Assembly: GCA_937879855.1 (NCBI GenBank)
Contig: CALFMO010000005.1
Coordinates: 186,001 to 250,000 of the forward strand
From: an uncultured Acidobacteriaceae bacterium
GTDB lineage: Bacteria; Acidobacteriota; Terriglobia; Terriglobales; Acidobacteriaceae
Direction: 5' to 3'
DNA length: 64,000 bases
Shown here: one piece after another, positions 1 through 10,484 of the stretch
Layout of the letters: each line of letters opens with the position of its first letter
Numbering within the stretch: position 1 is the first letter of the stretch
The notes under the pieces: generated by a model
The model's input: the letters and a program-made list of their open reading frames with translations, nothing else
What the model was told of the DNA's origin: nothing
Databases searched by the model: none
Made by a program: the position numbers and the translations under genes

Positions 1-1225
1 CGGACTTATCCGCATAATTGCGAAAATCCGGCAGCCGCAGTGCCTTCTTTAAGCGTCCACCGTTGGCATGCGGGTTCGCACTCATTCGACGTGTCCCGGA
101 CGGCATCAAATCGCGGAACGTGATCGCCAACTTGCCTTTGCTATCGAAGAACGGTTCGGGTTTCAGCGAGTGCATCCAGCTCTCGAGCACACGAAGTTGT
201 TCGGGATCTTTCTTCACGTTGGGCAGGGGCACTTGATGCGCCCGCCAAAAACCTTCGAGGAAATGGCCTTCGACTTCGCGCGGCGCGGTCCAACCCTTCG
301 GTGAACGCAGCACGATCATGGGCCAGCGAGGCCGGCTCACCGCCCCCTGTTTTCGCGCGGACTGCTGATGTTGACGAATCTCAGAAATGCAATGCTCCGT
401 CGTTGCCGCCATGGCCTGATGCATTTCGTCGACGTCAGAGCCTTCTACGAAATAGGGAGTCCAGCCGTAACCGCGGAGGAGATTCTCCAATTCTTCATGC
501 GAGATGCGCGCAGGCAGCGTGGGATTGTCGATCTTGTAGCCGTTCAAGTGCAGTATGGGCAAAACAGCGCCATCACGTGCAGGATTCAGGAACTTGTTAA
601 TGTGCCACGAAGTTGCTAAAGGACCGGTTTCCGATTCGCCGTCTCCTACGACGGCGGCCACGATCAGTTCAGGATTGTCGAAGGCGGCGCCGCACGCATG
701 CGACAGCACATAGCCGAGTTCTCCGCCTTCATGGATAGATCCCGGCGTCTCAGGTGTGCAGTGACTGCCAATCCCGCCGGGGAAACTGAACTGCCGGAAG
801 AATTCCTGCAAACCTTCAACATCCTGACTCTTTTCCGGATAGATCTCTGAGTAGGTGCCTTCAAGGTATGTGGGGCCAAGGACGCCCGGTGCTCCGTGCC
901 CGGGCCCGGCGAGAAGAATCATATTGAGGTCGTATTTTCGGATCAGTCGGCTCAGATGCACATAGACGAATGACAATCCGGGACTCGATCCCCAGTGGCC
1001 AAGCAATCGGTTCTTGATTTGTTCCGGCCGGAGCGGTTCTGTAAGCAACGGATTTTCCTGCAGGTAAATCATGCCCAGGCTGAGGTAATTGCAGGCGCGC
1101 CAGTACGTTTCTATTTTGCGCAGTTCTTCAGCGCTAAGAGGGTGACCCTTTACCGTGGACCGAGTAGGACCGTATGGACTGATGTCAAGGATTTCGGCTG
1201 GAAGAGTAGCGTCGATCGTGCTCAT
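1..1225 (-). CDS. xfp: Phosphoketolase, N-terminal half, cut by the window edge
   Basis: The reverse strand is open from an ATG at 1225 to the left edge, giving about 408 codons, roughly half of a phosphoketolase (family usually near 800 residues). The enzyme is thiamine diphosphate dependent and splits xylulose 5-phosphate or fructose 6-phosphate with phosphate into acetyl phosphate plus a triose or tetrose phosphate, in the cytoplasm. Visible family signatures are GHGAPG at residues 109-114, the stretch SIHEGGELGY near 163-172 and the diphosphate/Mg motif GDGESETGP at 194-202, followed by HLNGYKI. An AGGAG ribosome site lies just upstream of the ATG, so the start is well supported. The C-terminal half and stop lie outside the window. 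It is transcribed away from tatA and has no visible operon partner here. Confidence 0.95.
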   Translation of the reverse strand, partial: MSTIDATLPAEILDISPYGPTRSTVKGHPLSAEELRKIETYWRACNYLSLGMIYLQENPLLTEPLRPEQIKNRLLGHWGSSPGLSFVYVHLSRLIRKYDLNMILLAGPGHGAPGVLGPTYLEGTYSEIYPEKSQDVEGLQEFFRQFSFPGGIGSHCTPETPGSIHEGGELGYVLSHACGAAFDNPELIVAAVVGDGESETGPLATSWHINKFLNPARDGAVLPILHLNGYKIDNPTLPARISHEELENLLRGYGWTPYFVEGSDVDEMHQAMAATTEHCISEIRQHQQSARKQGAVSRPRWPMIVLRSPKGWTAPREVEGHFLEGFWRAHQVPLPNVKKDPEQLRVLESWMHSLKPEPFFDSKGKLAITFRDLMPSGTRRMSANPHANGGRLKKALRLPDFRNYADKS

Positions 1226-1625
1226 GGGTAACTCCTTCTCGATAGGCTATGCCCTCAGGTCCTTCAGTGACAACTGCCTCTCTGTGAATTGTTATCGGAG
1301 CCCGCTTGTTGATTCGCTCCGACCACGGGAATATTTCCGGAAAAGCTAAGTTGTATTCACAGAAAGCGTTCAATGGGCAAGAACCGCGGTGAGATACAAA
1401 CGTGAATGCTCGATCCAAAAACGGTGATCTTGGCTGTTCAAAGGGCAAGACCAGAATTGTTTTAAGTTGGCAATGCAGTTGGCAATAGCTGCGGATTCTG
1501 TCAAACGCCAATTTTGATGATTTGCAGGCTCTCCCTCTGCTGTCCTGAGCAGGCGTTGTATCCGAACCTGGTTGCAACGCCTGCATTTTTGGTTACACGG
1601 TTTGAGTCAAATAAAAGGAGCTCGT
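1226..1625. other. Divergent intergenic region, phosphoketolase / tatA
   Basis: This 400-base gap should carry promoters for both flanking genes, which point away from each other. I see no convincing coding sequence. It contains a 12-base-period direct repeat at 1465-1486, and a GCCAA near 1506 that could be an inverted partner of the repeated TTGGC core. I cannot assign -35/-10 boxes with confidence. Confidence 0.5.
1465..1486. repeat. Tandem direct repeat AGTTGGCAAT x2
   Basis: AGTTGGCAAT occurs at 1465-1474 and again at 1477-1486, a 12-base period, in the gap between the divergent phosphoketolase and tatA genes. The position suggests a regulator binding site, but no regulator can be named. 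Confidence 0.4.
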
Positions 1626-1832
1626 ATGTTGGAAGGACTGTTTCAACCGACGCATCTGTTGCTCATTTTTGGAATTGCCCTACTCGTTTTCGGACCCAAG
1701 AAACTTCCAGAACTCGGGAAGGGAATAGGTGACGGCATCCGGGGCTTCAAGTCAGCGATGAGCGCAGATGAAGATAAGTCGGTCGTCAAAACACCTGCGC
1801 CCGCCGGCGATCACGTCGCATCCAAGGAGTAA
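1626..1832 (+). CDS. tatA: Twin-arginine translocase subunit TatA
   Basis: A 68-residue protein. TatA oligomers form the translocating element of the Tat pathway, which exports folded proteins across the inner membrane. The sequence has a single N-terminal membrane segment (about residues 8-22, LLLIFGIALLVF), then the hallmark FGPKKLPELGKGIG hinge and amphipathic helix, then a short polar tail. The start is the ATG at 1626 because AAAGGAG lies at the right distance upstream and the membrane helix then begins near residue 8; an upstream in-frame ATG at 1572 would add an 18-residue tail unusual for TatA. No tatB or tatC is in the window. The second gene downstream encodes a protein with a Tat signal. 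Confidence 0.95.
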   Translation: MLEGLFQPTHLLLIFGIALLVFGPKKLPELGKGIGDGIRGFKSAMSADEDKSVVKTPAPAGDHVASKE

Positions 1833-1882
1833 GTCGGAAGCCTATTCTGGCCGGAGATTCTGGCCGAAGATACAATTGAAAT

Positions 1883-2188
1883 ATGTCGGAAGAAATTCCT
1901 GTTGCGTGTTGTTTGTCGGACTCCGAGCTGCGAATTCGGGAAGTAACCCTACTTGCTCAGTTCAAGGCAGCGGTGATCGAAAGCGAAGAACTGGACAATG
2001 GCTTCCTATTCCGCGTCCGCGGGGATAACAAATCAGTTGCTCTCGTTACAGAATTGATCATGGCAGAGCGGGAGTGTTGTCCGTTCCTGAAGTTTGAACT
2101 GATTCTTGAGCCAGCCATGGGGCCGATCAGCGTATGCATGACCGGGCCGGCGGGCACCAAGGAATTTCTCAAATCAATCCTCACCTAG
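1883..2188 (+). CDS. Small conserved hypothetical protein with an ERECCPFLKFEL motif
   Basis: A 101-residue soluble protein of unknown function. It carries a paired cysteine near the N-terminus (ACCLS) and another in ERECCPFLKFEL, a pattern I associate with small uncharacterised proteins often found beside metal-resistance genes. The four cysteines could bind metal or be redox active, but this is inference. It follows tatA by 50 bases in the same direction and precedes a Tat-exported hydrolase. The ribosome site is weak. Confidence 0.7.
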   Translation: MSEEIPVACCLSDSELRIREVTLLAQFKAAVIESEELDNGFLFRVRGDNKSVALVTELIMAERECCPFLKFELILEPAMGPISVCMTGPAGTKEFLKSILT

Positions 2189-2375
2189 CGCCTATCTTCC
2201 TTCACAAAAGTTTACAATCAACCACGTAAACTCTGTCTAAGCCACAAAAGATTGCCGGCATCCGCACGCTCGCTGGTATGATTACGGGCGATCAAACACA
2301 GATGGGTCTCTTTCGAAAACCGAAGCCTCGCGGACAATCATTTCTCAATTTCTTAGTCGGACAACGGAGGATGCA

Positions 2376-3899
2376 TTGACAGACTCGTGCCGCAACTCGC
2401 TTAATCGTCGAGAATTTATCCAAGGTGCAGTTGCTGGAGCCGCTTTCGCCGCACTGCCAATCGCTGCCTTTGCTGAAGAAAACGCCGACCTGCAATCGGT
2501 GCTCAGTCAAATACCGAAGATGCACGACGAGAATCTGAAGCGATTACAGGATTGGATCGCATTGCCCTCAATCGCGGCTGAGAATCGTAATTATCCCCAA
2601 GGTCCCCAACATATGGCGCAGTTGGCTCGCGACGCCGGATTCGCGGACGTCGAACTAGTGCCCACGTCGGGCAAGCCTGGGGTCTTCGGCACTTTGGATA
2701 GTGGCGCAGCAACTACTGTCGGCGTCTATTTCATGTACGACGTGAAACAATTCGATCCCGCAGAGTGGTCATCGCCTCCGCTCGAAGGCCGCATCGTGGA
2801 CAAGGAGGGGTTGGGCAAGATTTGCGTGGGTCGCGGCGCGGTGAACCAGAAAGGTCCTGAAAACTCTTTTCTCGGTGCTCTTCACGCGTTCAAGGCCGCA
2901 GGGAAAAAGCTCCCGGTGAATCTTGTGCTGGTCTGCGAAGGCGAAGAAGAAATTGGTTCTACCCACTTTTCCGAAGTTGTCCGCCAACCCAAGGTTACTG
3001 CTGCGTTGAAGAGATGTATCGGCGTATTTGTGCCCGAAGCCGGCCAGGACCCGGATGGAGGCGTACAGATATCTCTGGGCGCGAAAGGCGTAGTTGAACT
3101 CGAGATGGTTTCCAGCGGCGAGCGGTGGGGACGAGGACCGAAGCACGACGTTCATTCCAGCCTCGAGGCACAGGTGGATAGCCCGTCATGGCATTTGGTG
3201 CAGGCGCTCAATTCACTGATTGAGTCCGACGGACATACGCCGGCGGTGGCGGGTTTCTTTGATAAGGTCAAGCCGCTCACTCCTGCACAGATGAAGATGA
3301 TTCAGGATGCCGCTGCCCGCCGAAGTGAGGCCACCGTGAAGAAGCAGCTTGGAGTTGAGCACTGGGTACACGACACGAACTGGTTTGATTCGCTCGTACT
3401 GCTCGAGTCCAAGCCTACCATCAACATCGAGGGTCTTGTCGGCGGCTACACTGGGCCCGGCGGCAAAACCGTTCTGCCTCATCGCGCTGTCGCGAAAATT
3501 GATATGCGGCTAGTACCTGACATGACAGCCGCCGGGACGCTGGCGCTCTTGAAGGAGCATCTCGCGAAGCACGGCTTTGGAGACATCGAGGTCAACATGA
3601 GTGGCGGATACGATCCGACACAAACCTCGCAGGATTCGAAGCTTATCCAGGCGCAAATTGCGACGTACCGCAAGCTCGGTCTCGATCCCATGCTTTGGCC
3701 TCGATCGGCCGGATCGTGGCCCGGATACATTTTCACGTCTGAGCCGCTCAATCTTCCCGCTGGGCATTTTGGAATCGGTCACGGCACGGGCGCACATGCG
3801 CCGAATGAGTATTATCTGATCGATTCCACGAATCCAAAGGTTGCGGGGATGGACGGAGCCGTGCGCTCCTTCGTCGAATATCTCTACGCCTTAGCTTAG
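2376..3899 (+). CDS. Tat-exported M20-family metallohydrolase with altered metal ligands
   Basis: A 507-residue protein. Residues 11-33 form a twin-arginine signal (RREFIQG followed by an alanine-rich segment ending AFAEE), so the product should be folded with cofactor and exported by Tat. The rest aligns with M20 peptidases/deacylases: the HxD region, the GRGA-x-x-KG region, the catalytic EGEEEIGS (residues 188-195) and the C-terminal HAPNE. However the first metal-binding His is Met (FMYDVK, residue 120) and the bridging Asp is Asn (GRGAVNQKG, residue 157). Either this is a subfamily with a different metal site or it is not a conventional di-zinc peptidase. The start is TTG at 2376, chosen because GGAGG sits 6 bases upstream; the ATG at 2371 is out of frame. 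Confidence 0.85.
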   Translation: MTDSCRNSLNRREFIQGAVAGAAFAALPIAAFAEENADLQSVLSQIPKMHDENLKRLQDWIALPSIAAENRNYPQGPQHMAQLARDAGFADVELVPTSGKPGVFGTLDSGAATTVGVYFMYDVKQFDPAEWSSPPLEGRIVDKEGLGKICVGRGAVNQKGPENSFLGALHAFKAAGKKLPVNLVLVCEGEEEIGSTHFSEVVRQPKVTAALKRCIGVFVPEAGQDPDGGVQISLGAKGVVELEMVSSGERWGRGPKHDVHSSLEAQVDSPSWHLVQALNSLIESDGHTPAVAGFFDKVKPLTPAQMKMIQDAAARRSEATVKKQLGVEHWVHDTNWFDSLVLLESKPTINIEGLVGGYTGPGGKTVLPHRAVAKIDMRLVPDMTAAGTLALLKEHLAKHGFGDIEVNMSGGYDPTQTSQDSKLIQAQIATYRKLGLDPMLWPRSAGSWPGYIFTSEPLNLPAGHFGIGHGTGAHAPNEYYLIDSTNPKVAGMDGAVRSFVEYLYALA

Positions 3900-3976
3900 G
3901 ACGAATCGAGAATTTTTCTAAACGAACTTATTGACGCGAATGTAGTCGCCTGCCGCGCCACAACGGAGCAGAAGAG

Positions 3977-6900
3977 ATGAGAATGACTCGCCCGCTTTTT
4001 GCCACGATTTTCGCCGCGCTGTGTGCCCTTGTCGTTGCCGGTCAGACTTCGCATCCTTTGCTGCAGCGGCCAACATTCAACGGTAACGTGATCGTCTTTT
4101 CTTACGCTGGCGACTTGTGGACGGTCGACAAGACTGGTGGCCATGCCTCTCGTCTGACCACCGGCACCGGCATTGAGACAGACCCCGTTTTTTCGCCCGA
4201 CGGCACCATGATCGCCTTCACCGGTGAATACGATGGCAACACGGATGTGTTCGTCGTGCCCACGGTTGGCGGAGTGCCGAGGCGTCTTACGCACCATCCG
4301 GGAGCGGATTCGGCGGTGGGATGGACTCCCGATGGCAAGTTCGTGATCTTCCGGTCGAATCGCGAGAGCAGCAGCCCGCGATATACCAAGCTGTTTAAAG
4401 TCTCGCTGAATGGCGGTCTGCCAACCGCATTGCCGCTGCCGATGGCCTCCTCCGGAAAGTTTTCTGCGGACGGAAAATACTTTGCCTATTCACCAGTAAG
4501 TGGAGCATCGCCTTTCAACTATTCCACCTATGTCGCGTGGAGGAACTATCGGGGCGGATTGGCCAGTTCGGTGTGGATCGTCGACATGGCAACGCTCGAC
4601 GTTATGAAGGTGCCGCGCGAACGGTCGAATGACTTCAATCCTTTCTGGGTCGATAAGCAGGTTTATTTTCTTTCCGACCGCAATGGGCCGATATCGCTGT
4701 TTCGCTTTGACCCGGCGACAAAGGCTGTCACCGAAGTCGTGAAGAATGACGGCGCGGATATTCGGTCGGCCAGTGCGGGCCCGGGCGGCATCGTCTACGA
4801 CCGCTTTGGCGAACTTTTCTTGTACGACACAGCGAGCGGCCAGACCCACCAGATCACTGTAGACGTGAGCGCGGATTTGCCGGAGGTGCGTCCGCGCCTT
4901 TCGCCCGCGGACCGCGACATTCAGAACTATGGCATTTCGCCTACCGGAGTTCGCGCCCTGTTTGAGGCGCATGGCGATATTTTCACCGTCCCTGCAAAAG
5001 AAAGTTCGACACGAGATATCACGAATACGCCGGGCGTGATGGAGCGCGAGCCCGCGTGGTCGCCGGATGGACAGAGCATCGCGTATTTCTCGGACGATTC
5101 GGGCCAATATGCGCTGCATATCAGCAGCCAGACCGGCGGCGGCGAAGTGAGAAAATTCCCGCTGGCGAGTGACTCAACCTATTATTTCCACCCCTTGTGG
5201 TCGCCAGACTCCAAGCTAATCGCATTTCACGACAACAAAATGCAGATCTGGATGCTGGACACGACGACTCGCAAGGCCGTTGTCATCGATAGGGGCGTGG
5301 TGAACGACCAGGACAACGATGCAGCCTGGTCGGCGGATTCAAAGTGGCTGGCATATACCCAGACAACCTCCAACCGTTTCCACGCCTTATATCTTTACTC
5401 GGTCGCGTCGGGAAAAAGCACTCGTATCACCGATGGCATGAGCGATGTACGCTCTCCGGCATTTGACCGCGGCGGAAAGTATCTCTACTTCATGGAAAGC
5501 ACGAATTACGGGACGTCCACCAGCGGGCTCGACATGAGCAGTGACGAGTTTGATGTCACACGCAGCGTATACGGGCTCGCGCTGGCAGCCGATACAGCTT
5601 CTCCTGTTGCGCCCTTGGCGGAAGACGAGAAGACACCGGAAGCACGAGAGAAGGACGCTAAGGAGAAGAAAGAGTCTGACGACGAGGATGCCGAGAAAGA
5701 TAAGGACAAAGACAAAGATAAATCTGACGCCGCCAAGAAGTCGGAAGAGGAAGACAAGCGCGAGAAAAAGGAAAAGCCTGAGAAGCCAAAGCCAGTGAAG
5801 ATTGATCTCGCAAATCTTGAGGATCGCGCCGTTGCGTTGCCACTCCCGCCGGCCGGTTACACCGGCCTGACGGCGGGAAAGGAAGGCATACTTTACCTGC
5901 TTGAGGGCGCCGGCAGATTCCAGGGAGAACGCGCGCAGACTCTTACCCGTTTCGTGCTGAAGACGAAAAAATCGAAGAAGCTTGCCGATCACGTCGCAGG
6001 ATTTGCACTTTCCTTCGACGGAGAAAAAATGCTTCTGCAGATGGCGCATGAAGAGCCCGAAGGCCCGCCAACGGCCGCTGGTCCAGTGCCAACTTTTGTT
6101 ATCGTTCCCGCAGATTCACCCGTAAAGCCCGACGAGGGCAAATTGGACCTGTCCAAAATGGAAGTGCGCGTGGATCCGCGGGCCGAGTGGCGGCAGATGT
6201 TTCACGAGGTCTGGCAAATCGAGCGCAGCTATTTTTATGATCCGCATTATCACGGAGTTGATCCCATCGCGGAAGAGGCAAAGTACAAACCCTATTTGGA
6301 AGAGTTGGGTTCGCGCAGCGACCTGAATTATCTCTTTCAGGAAATGCTCGGCGACTTTTCGATCGGCCACCTGCGGGGCTCGGGAGGAACCATTCCCCAT
6401 CCCGACCAAGTGCGCGGAGGTTTGCTGGGAGCCGATTATGAGATTGTCAACCAGCGCTATCGCATCGCGCGCATTTATACCGGTGAGCACTGGAACCCCA
6501 GGGCGCACGCCCCACTCGCGGAACCGGGAGTGAAAGTTGCAGAAGGCGACTTCATTCTCGCGATTGGGGGAAAGGATCTCAGCGGCTCCGATGACATTCA
6601 TCGTTTGCTGGAGGGAACGGCGGGAACGCAAGTCGTCCTGAAGATTGCGGTGGATGCCAGCGGCAAAGATGCGCACGAGGTTACCGTGACACCGATCGCC
6701 GATGATCTCGGCCTGCGCAATCTCGCGTGGATGGAGGTGAATCGGCGTAAGGTGCAGGAACTGAGTGGCGGGAAACTCGCTTATGTGTATCTGCCCGATA
6801 CTTTTCAGGGCGGTCTGACAAACTTTAACCGCTACTACTACGCGCAGCTCGACAAACAAGGCGCGGTGATCGACGAGCGCTTCAATAGCGGCGGGCAGGC

Positions 6901-7387
6901 GGCGGACTACATCATCCACGCAATGCAACGTTCGCTGATGAGTTGGTGGGCTCCGCGCTACGGCGCGATCTACCGCACACCGGAAGCCTCAATCCTGGGG
7001 CCAAAGGTAATGATCACCAACGAATTCGCCGGGTCTGGCGGCGATGCGATGCCGTGGTATTTCCGTCAAGCGCAGCTAGGCCCGCTGGTTGGCAAGCGGA
7101 CTTGGGGCGGATTGGTCGGAATCGGCAACATTCCCGTCCTAATGGATGGCGGTCGGGTCACTTCTCCCAGCTTCGGATTCTTCAATCCGCAGGGTCAGTG
7201 GGATGTGGAGAACAACGGCGTAAAACCCGATTACGAAGTCGATATGGAACCGAAGGCGGTGAGCGAGGGTCACGATCCGCAGCTGGAAAAAGCGGTGAGT
7301 CTGGCGCTGGAAGAACTGGCGAAGCATCCTGTGCCGGAGCCGCACAAGCCTGAGTATCCAAACTACAACCGGCACGGCGCCCAGTAG
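3977..7387 (+). CDS. Tricorn-like S41 protease with beta-propeller and PDZ domain
   Basis: An 1136-residue exported protease. An N-terminal hydrophobic signal (about residues 5-22) is followed by TolB/WD40-like propeller repeats with recurring FSPDG, SPDGQ and SPDSK blades up to about residue 545. Next is a Lys/Glu/Asp-rich low-complexity stretch (about 548-608), a second beta-rich region, a helical core domain (FHEVWQIERSYFYD near 740), a PDZ domain (about 817-895) and the S41 catalytic domain. By analogy with tricorn, the nucleophile is Ser1020 in FAGSGGD and the catalytic His is H798 in FSIGHLRGSGG. Such proteins degrade peptides released by other proteases. The gene follows the M20-like hydrolase by 77 bases on the same strand, consistent with a periplasmic peptide-turnover pair. 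It converges on the MFS gene. Confidence 0.92.
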   Translation: MRMTRPLFATIFAALCALVVAGQTSHPLLQRPTFNGNVIVFSYAGDLWTVDKTGGHASRLTTGTGIETDPVFSPDGTMIAFTGEYDGNTDVFVVPTVGGVPRRLTHHPGADSAVGWTPDGKFVIFRSNRESSSPRYTKLFKVSLNGGLPTALPLPMASSGKFSADGKYFAYSPVSGASPFNYSTYVAWRNYRGGLASSVWIVDMATLDVMKVPRERSNDFNPFWVDKQVYFLSDRNGPISLFRFDPATKAVTEVVKNDGADIRSASAGPGGIVYDRFGELFLYDTASGQTHQITVDVSADLPEVRPRLSPADRDIQNYGISPTGVRALFEAHGDIFTVPAKESSTRDITNTPGVMEREPAWSPDGQSIAYFSDDSGQYALHISSQTGGGEVRKFPLASDSTYYFHPLWSPDSKLIAFHDNKMQIWMLDTTTRKAVVIDRGVVNDQDNDAAWSADSKWLAYTQTTSNRFHALYLYSVASGKSTRITDGMSDVRSPAFDRGGKYLYFMESTNYGTSTSGLDMSSDEFDVTRSVYGLALAADTASPVAPLAEDEKTPEAREKDAKEKKESDDEDAEKDKDKDKDKSDAAKKSEEEDKREKKEKPEKPKPVKIDLANLEDRAVALPLPPAGYTGLTAGKEGILYLLEGAGRFQGERAQTLTRFVLKTKKSKKLADHVAGFALSFDGEKMLLQMAHEEPEGPPTAAGPVPTFVIVPADSPVKPDEGKLDLSKMEVRVDPRAEWRQMFHEVWQIERSYFYDPHYHGVDPIAEEAKYKPYLEELGSRSDLNYLFQEMLGDFSIGHLRGSGGTIPHPDQVRGGLLGADYEIVNQRYRIARIYTGEHWNPRAHAPLAEPGVKVAEGDFILAIGGKDLSGSDDIHRLLEGTAGTQVVLKIAVDASGKDAHEVTVTPIADDLGLRNLAWMEVNRRKVQELSGGKLAYVYLPDTFQGGLTNFNRYYYAQLDKQGAVIDERFNSGGQAADYIIHAMQRSLMSWWAPRYGAIYRTPEASILGPKVMITNEFAGSGGDAMPWYFRQAQLGPLVGKRTWGGLVGIGNIPVLMDGGRVTSPSFGFFNPQGQWDVENNGVKPDYEVDMEPKAVSEGHDPQLEKAVSLALEELAKHPVPEPHKPEYPNYNRHGAQ
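5621..5800 (+). repeat. Low-complexity Lys/Asp/Glu-coding stretch
   Basis: About 180 bases inside the tricorn-like gene are built largely of GAx/AAx codons, with an imperfect GACAAAGACAAAGAT-type hexamer run near 5704-5724. It encodes a charged linker between the first propeller and the following domain. Confidence 0.8.
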
Positions 7388-7398
7388 CTCGAAAGCGA

Positions 7399-8799
7399 CT
7401 AATTCTTCGACCGGCTGTTAAAAACGGGTTCCGATGCATCGTCGACGTTCCCTGTGGCGACGGGATGCAGCGCTCCGGGCTGTTCTTTTACTCTGATCCT
7501 CTCTTCTCCCGGATCGAGAACCCGCTGCATCAGCAGAGCCGCGACGATCATGAAGCATCCACCCGCCACTACCGCAGTCAGCCGATTGTTGTGCAGCAGA
7601 TGGGCCATCACCCATCCAAACAACAAGGACGCGATGATTTCGGGCGTCACAATAAAAAAGTTGAAGATGCCCATATAGACGCCCGTCTTTTCCTTAGGCA
7701 GCGATCCTGCCAGCACGGAATAAGGCATCGAGAGAGTGCTCGCCCACGCGATGCCAACACCTACCATGGTCAGCAATAAGATGTATTTGTTGTGGATGAA
7801 AGCCACCGAGATCAATCCGATACCACCGGCGATGAGGCAGAGACTGTGCGTGTGTTTTCGTCCGAGCGCTCGCGCCAGGGATGGAAGAAAAAAGGCGAAC
7901 GCAAAACACACTGCTGAATATAGTCCGAAGCAGATGCCTCCCCATTCGACGCCCGCGGAATACAAAGGAGATGTGGTGTCAGGCGCGCCAAAAACGTTAC
8001 GCGCGACCGCGACAGGGAAGTAGAGCCACATGCAAAACAATCCAAGCCAGGTCAGAATCTGCACCGGCGCAAGCTGGCGCATGGTCTTCGGCATCTTTGC
8101 AATGGAATCGATGATCTCAGCAGCGTTCGCCGTTAGACCGCGTTTCTCGCTCTTCATGCGCCGGAACGCTTCCATATCTTCCGGCGGATACTCCTTCGTA
8201 GTCACAATGGTCCACATGACTGCCACGAAGAATACGGCTGCTCCCATGTAGAACGAAAGGCGCACGGTCAGCGGGACGGCGTGTCCGCCTCCCGCCCCCA
8301 GGTGGAACCAGTTGGTCAGCATCCAGGGCAGCGCGGAAGCGATCACGGCGCCGAGGCCGATGAACAGGCTCTGCATGGCGAAACCGCGAGTCCTCTGTTG
8401 CTCGGGAAGCAGGTCGGCGACGAAGGCGCGAAAGGGCTCCATGCTGATGTTGATCGAGGCATCTAGAATCCAGAGAAGGCCAGCCGCCATCCATAGCACG
8501 GATGATCGCGGCATCATGATCAAGGCGAACGAACTCAGAATCGCTCCCGTGAGAAAATATGGCCGGCGGCGGCCAAGGCGTCCCCAGGTGTGGTCGCTGG
8601 CGTGCCCGATGATGGGCTGTACGAGAAGTCCGGTGAGCGGCGCGGCGAGCCACAGGATCGGTATCTGGTCAGCGCGGGCGCCGAGATATTCGTAGATCGC
8701 GCTCATGTTGGCCATCTGAAGTCCCCAGCCAAACTGAATGCCGAAGAAACCGAAACTCATGTTCCAGATCTGCCAGAACGACTTGTTGGGTTTTTCCAT
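7399..8799 (-). CDS. MFS transporter, SLC45/GPH-like sugar cotransporter
   Basis: A 466-residue polytopic membrane protein with about 12 hydrophobic segments. The first loop carries GHASDHTWGRLGRRRP, close to the GxxSD-GRRRP signature of sugar:cation symporters of the SLC45/GPH type; aromatic, Gly-rich helix 1 (FGFFGIQFGWGLQ) also fits. The likely substrate is a disaccharide or hexose, inferred also from the divergent zwf-glk pair next door. The start at 8799 is preceded by GTGAGGAA; the reading frame extends about 140 codons further upstream, but that part runs antisense into zwf and looks non-coding. The gene converges on the tricorn-like gene with an 11-base gap. Confidence 0.88.
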   Translation of the reverse strand: MEKPNKSFWQIWNMSFGFFGIQFGWGLQMANMSAIYEYLGARADQIPILWLAAPLTGLLVQPIIGHASDHTWGRLGRRRPYFLTGAILSSFALIMMPRSSVLWMAAGLLWILDASINISMEPFRAFVADLLPEQQRTRGFAMQSLFIGLGAVIASALPWMLTNWFHLGAGGGHAVPLTVRLSFYMGAAVFFVAVMWTIVTTKEYPPEDMEAFRRMKSEKRGLTANAAEIIDSIAKMPKTMRQLAPVQILTWLGLFCMWLYFPVAVARNVFGAPDTTSPLYSAGVEWGGICFGLYSAVCFAFAFFLPSLARALGRKHTHSLCLIAGGIGLISVAFIHNKYILLLTMVGVGIAWASTLSMPYSVLAGSLPKEKTGVYMGIFNFFIVTPEIIASLLFGWVMAHLLHNNRLTAVVAGGCFMIVAALLMQRVLDPGEERIRVKEQPGALHPVATGNVDDASEPVFNSRSKN

Positions 8800-8908
8800 T
8801 TCCTCACCCGCGTTGCACTCGAACGATACCTTAACGATCGTACGGAGTGCGAGAAGAAACAGCTGATCTACGATACCCTCTAGAAAGCTAAGACATTGGT
8901 CGTTTACT

Positions 8909-10471
<1,563 letters not shown>

Positions 10472-10484
10472 TTCTGGTTGAGCA

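Noticed and set aside
1185..1586. 133-codon leftward frame overlapping the phosphoketolase start
   Set aside because: It has no recognisable family or ribosome site and overlaps the well-supported start of the phosphoketolase gene and its promoter region.
5387..6049. 220-codon antisense frame within the tricorn-like gene
   Set aside because: It is the complement of the charged low-complexity region (runs of Leu/Phe from GAx/AAx codons), not a real membrane protein.
6116..6928. 270-codon antisense frame in the tricorn-like gene
   Set aside because: Lies fully opposite the conserved PDZ and S41 domains and has no family resemblance.
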